A stretch of 64,000 bases of DNA from contig NZ_SUME01000009.1 of the NCBI RefSeq assembly GCF_005048855.1, forward strand, positions 1-64,000, read 5' to 3'. Positions 62,254-64,000 of the stretch are shown piece after piece (the stretch's first letter is position 1; every line of letters begins with the position of its first letter). This stretch comes from Sphingobacterium olei (GTDB taxonomy: Bacteria > Bacteroidota > Bacteroidia > Sphingobacteriales > Sphingobacteriaceae). The notes below the pieces were generated by a model, which made no database searches, had not been told where the DNA came from, and saw only the letters and a list, made by a program, of their open reading frames with translations. The position numbers and the translations under genes are program-made.

Positions 62254-63633
62254 TTAGAGCAAAACACCTGTTAAAAGTAAAGTCGCAAAAGTGAAATAAA
62301 TAAGTAGTCCGGTAACGTCAACAAGTGTCGACACAAAGGGTGCGGATGAACTAGCTGGATCGGCCCCCATCTTTCGCAAGAGAAAGGGAAGCATAGAGCC
62401 TGTTAAGGATCCCCATAATACGACACATACTAATGAAAAACTCACTACCAAAGCTACGAGAAACCAATGTTCACCGTAATGATCCGTAAAAAATTGCCAG
62501 GTGGCTATTCTTATAAAGCCCAATGTGCCCAAAATAAGTCCAAGGGCTAGACCCGATAAAATTTCCCTTTTCATGACACGCCACCAATCTGTAAGTGATA
62601 CTTCTCCAAGAGCCATAGCCTGAATAATCAATGTCGACGCTTGAGAGCCACTATTACCCCCACTTGACATAATCAATGGCATCAAAGCAAAAAGCAGCAC
62701 TGCGCTCATCAATTGCGTCTCAAAATGCTCAATAACCGTAGCCGTCAACAATTGGCCTAAGAAAAGAACAACTAGCCAACCTGCGCGTTTTTTGACAAGG
62801 TGGAGAACAGATACATCCAGGTACGGCTCGTCTAGCGCCTCCGTACCGCCAAAACGTTGCATATCCTCCGTATACTCTTCGTTGGCCACCCAAAGGATAT
62901 CGTCAATAGTCACAATCCCCAACATGATCCCCTGCTCATCGATAACCGGCAATGCAACCCGATTATTCATCCGGAACACATTAACAGCTTCTTCTTGGGG
63001 ATCATTCGCATTTAAAGAAATCAAACGATTATCAATCAAATCGCCTACCATCGTATCCAACTCCGCCAACAAAATATCTTTTATCCGAATATCATCCATG
63101 AGCTTACCATCCGAATCGATGACGTATAATACGTCAATCGTTTCCGAGGCGTTACCATATCTGCGGATATGATCTAGTATTCGTGAAATGGTCCAGTGTG
63201 CTTTAACAGTAATATAATCGGGAGTCATCAAACGACCGACGCTGTCTTCGGGATAACCCAAGAGAGAGAGAGCTTCTTTGCGTTCCTCTGGCGAAAGCAT
63301 AATGATCAGACGCTTCACCACGTCACCTTTTAGCTCTCCGAAAAAAGAGGTCCGATCATCGGGAGGCATCTCATTAATAATCTCTCTAACTTTCGAAGCA
63401 GAAAGCTTTTTGAAGATCCGCTCTTGTGTTGGAAAATCCAAAATTCTAAAAACATTGACAGCCCTTTTTAGATGAAGCGTTTCGAGAAATAAAGCACCGT
63501 GCTCCGGAAGTTCATCAATCAATTCCTCGACATCGGATATATTTAACTCATTAAGAAAATTCTCCAGTCCAACCTGATTGTTTTCGTCAATCAACTGTTC
63601 AACTTGCGCGACTTGCATTTCCAGTTCTTCCAT
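62254..63633 (-). CDS. mgtE: MgtE family magnesium transporter
   Basis: 459 residues. MgtE N domain (about 15-130), two CBS repeats (about 130-265, with VLYVIDSDGKL and ALPVIDEQGIMLGIVTIDDI) and five membrane helices with the ion-path MGGNSGSQASTLIIQAMA-like sequence (here SSGGNSGSQAST, about 330) and the C-terminal PDASS-type end. A Mg2+ channel gated by cytosolic Mg2+ through the CBS/N domains. Transcribed alone; the start is the ATG after a 5-nt spacer GGAGGGCG on the minus strand, a rare clear ribosome-binding site here. Confidence 0.93.
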   Translation of the reverse strand: MEELEMQVAQVEQLIDENNQVGLENFLNELNISDVEELIDELPEHGALFLETLHLKRAVNVFRILDFPTQERIFKKLSASKVREIINEMPPDDRTSFFGELKGDVVKRLIIMLSPEERKEALSLLGYPEDSVGRLMTPDYITVKAHWTISRILDHIRRYGNASETIDVLYVIDSDGKLMDDIRIKDILLAELDTMVGDLIDNRLISLNANDPQEEAVNVFRMNNRVALPVIDEQGIMLGIVTIDDILWVANEEYTEDMQRFGGTEALDEPYLDVSVLHLVKKRAGWLVVLFLGQLLTATVIEHFETQLMSAVLLFALMPLIMSSGGNSGSQASTLIIQAMALGEVSLTDWWRVMKREILSGLALGLILGTLGFIRIATWQFFTDHYGEHWFLVALVVSFSLVCVVLWGSLTGSMLPFLLRKMGADPASSSAPFVSTLVDVTGLLIYFTFATLLLTGVLL

Positions 63634-64000
63634 TTACGCCCTCCTAAAAATATGATCTTACATCGGTCTGTTAATTATTTTTTATGCTGCAAAAGTCGTT
63701 TATTTTAATGGAAAAAAATAATGTTTTTTGTCGAAGTTGCAAATAGTATTTAAAAAAAACACCCTTGCTTTTCAATAAAAAAAACGCCATTTTGTCAGTA
63801 CAAACACCTTATATCTTGAACACTTCTTTCTATCCTACATACACTTAGAAAATCTACATTAAAATTCAATTTCACAATCTCATTTAAAAAAGTAATCTGA
63901 CTCTCTTTCTTTTTTTCAATTCATTTTCTGTAACTCCTATTGAAGATTTACCGAGCCCTAAAAAACATTAAATAACATCAATGGGCTAACACATCCTAAA
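63634..64000. other. AT-rich region to the right window edge
   Basis: 367 bp, strongly AT-rich, mainly poly-A/T. No gene, no M-box-like leader and no hairpin of note. It should contain the mgtE promoter on the minus strand. Confidence 0.6.

Noticed and set aside
63634..64000. Magnesium riboswitch (M-box) upstream of mgtE
   Set aside because: The region is nearly all A/T with no conserved helices or loop sequences.

Overview
The window looks like a chromosomal segment of a Bacteroidota bacterium, most likely Sphingobacteriaceae (Sphingobacterium-like). Reasons: a SusC/SusD locus with an ECF sigma/anti-sigma pair, several start regions carrying the Bacteroidota -7 promoter element TAnnTTTG, almost no Shine-Dalgarno sequences, ClpC and EttA of the Bacteroidota type, and a moderately AT-rich base composition. 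No species can be named from sequence alone.

Layout. 0.3-8.9 kb (minus strand) is a microaerobic-respiration block: ccoS, ccoI, hemN and a small Cys-tailed protein, preceded by a FixL-like PAS kinase, a receiver-CRP/FNR fusion regulator and ettA. 9.1-12.3 kb holds clpC and a 2H phosphoesterase. 12.5-17.5 kb has two GT4 glycosyltransferases around a flippase-like membrane protein, then a lipid hydroxylase and an esterase. 17.8-24.4 kb has parC, a PHP phosphatase, msrA, and an NlpC/P60 peptidase plus dipeptide epimerase pair for muropeptide recycling. 24.5-31.3 kb (minus) has an M14 peptidase, dihydroorotase, a minimal ABC module, a UbiD-family decarboxylase and a Rossmann protein. 31.5-35.3 kb has a short DASH-like photolyase and a cNMP/CBS/DUF294 protein coupled to a membrane-tailed DnaQ-like exonuclease. 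35.6-39.8 kb has sucA and sucB. 39.9-46.2 kb is an envelope cluster (GtrA, GT39, outer-membrane protein, LTA-synthase-like enzyme, PAP2 phosphatase). 46.4-50.1 kb has valS and three small stress-type membrane proteins.

50.2-61.1 kb is a compact, GC-richer polysaccharide-utilisation locus (PUL) on the minus strand: ECF sigma, FecR, a GH16-like lipoprotein, SusC with an STN domain, SusD, and a FAD oxidoreductase with a golvesin-like tail. It lies between a decayed tRNA-Asn-like sequence and an intact tRNA-Asn in the same orientation. Between the sigma gene and the tRNA is a 672-bp array of thirty-two 21-bp units with no indels and with 84/105-bp and 273-bp higher-order periods. mgtE closes the window.

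The most interesting signals are: (1) the 21-bp hierarchical array; (2) a FixL-to-(FixJ+FixK) style two-protein circuit placed directly on the hemN/cco genes, where the DNA-binding output is fused to the receiver; (3) two paralogous leader modules in front of susC and the GH16 gene, each with a hairpin that is both a conserved RNA structure on the sense strand and an intrinsic-terminator shape on the antisense strand, suggesting duplicated antisense RNAs; (4) a nearly identical 33-bp promoter shared by sucB and valS.
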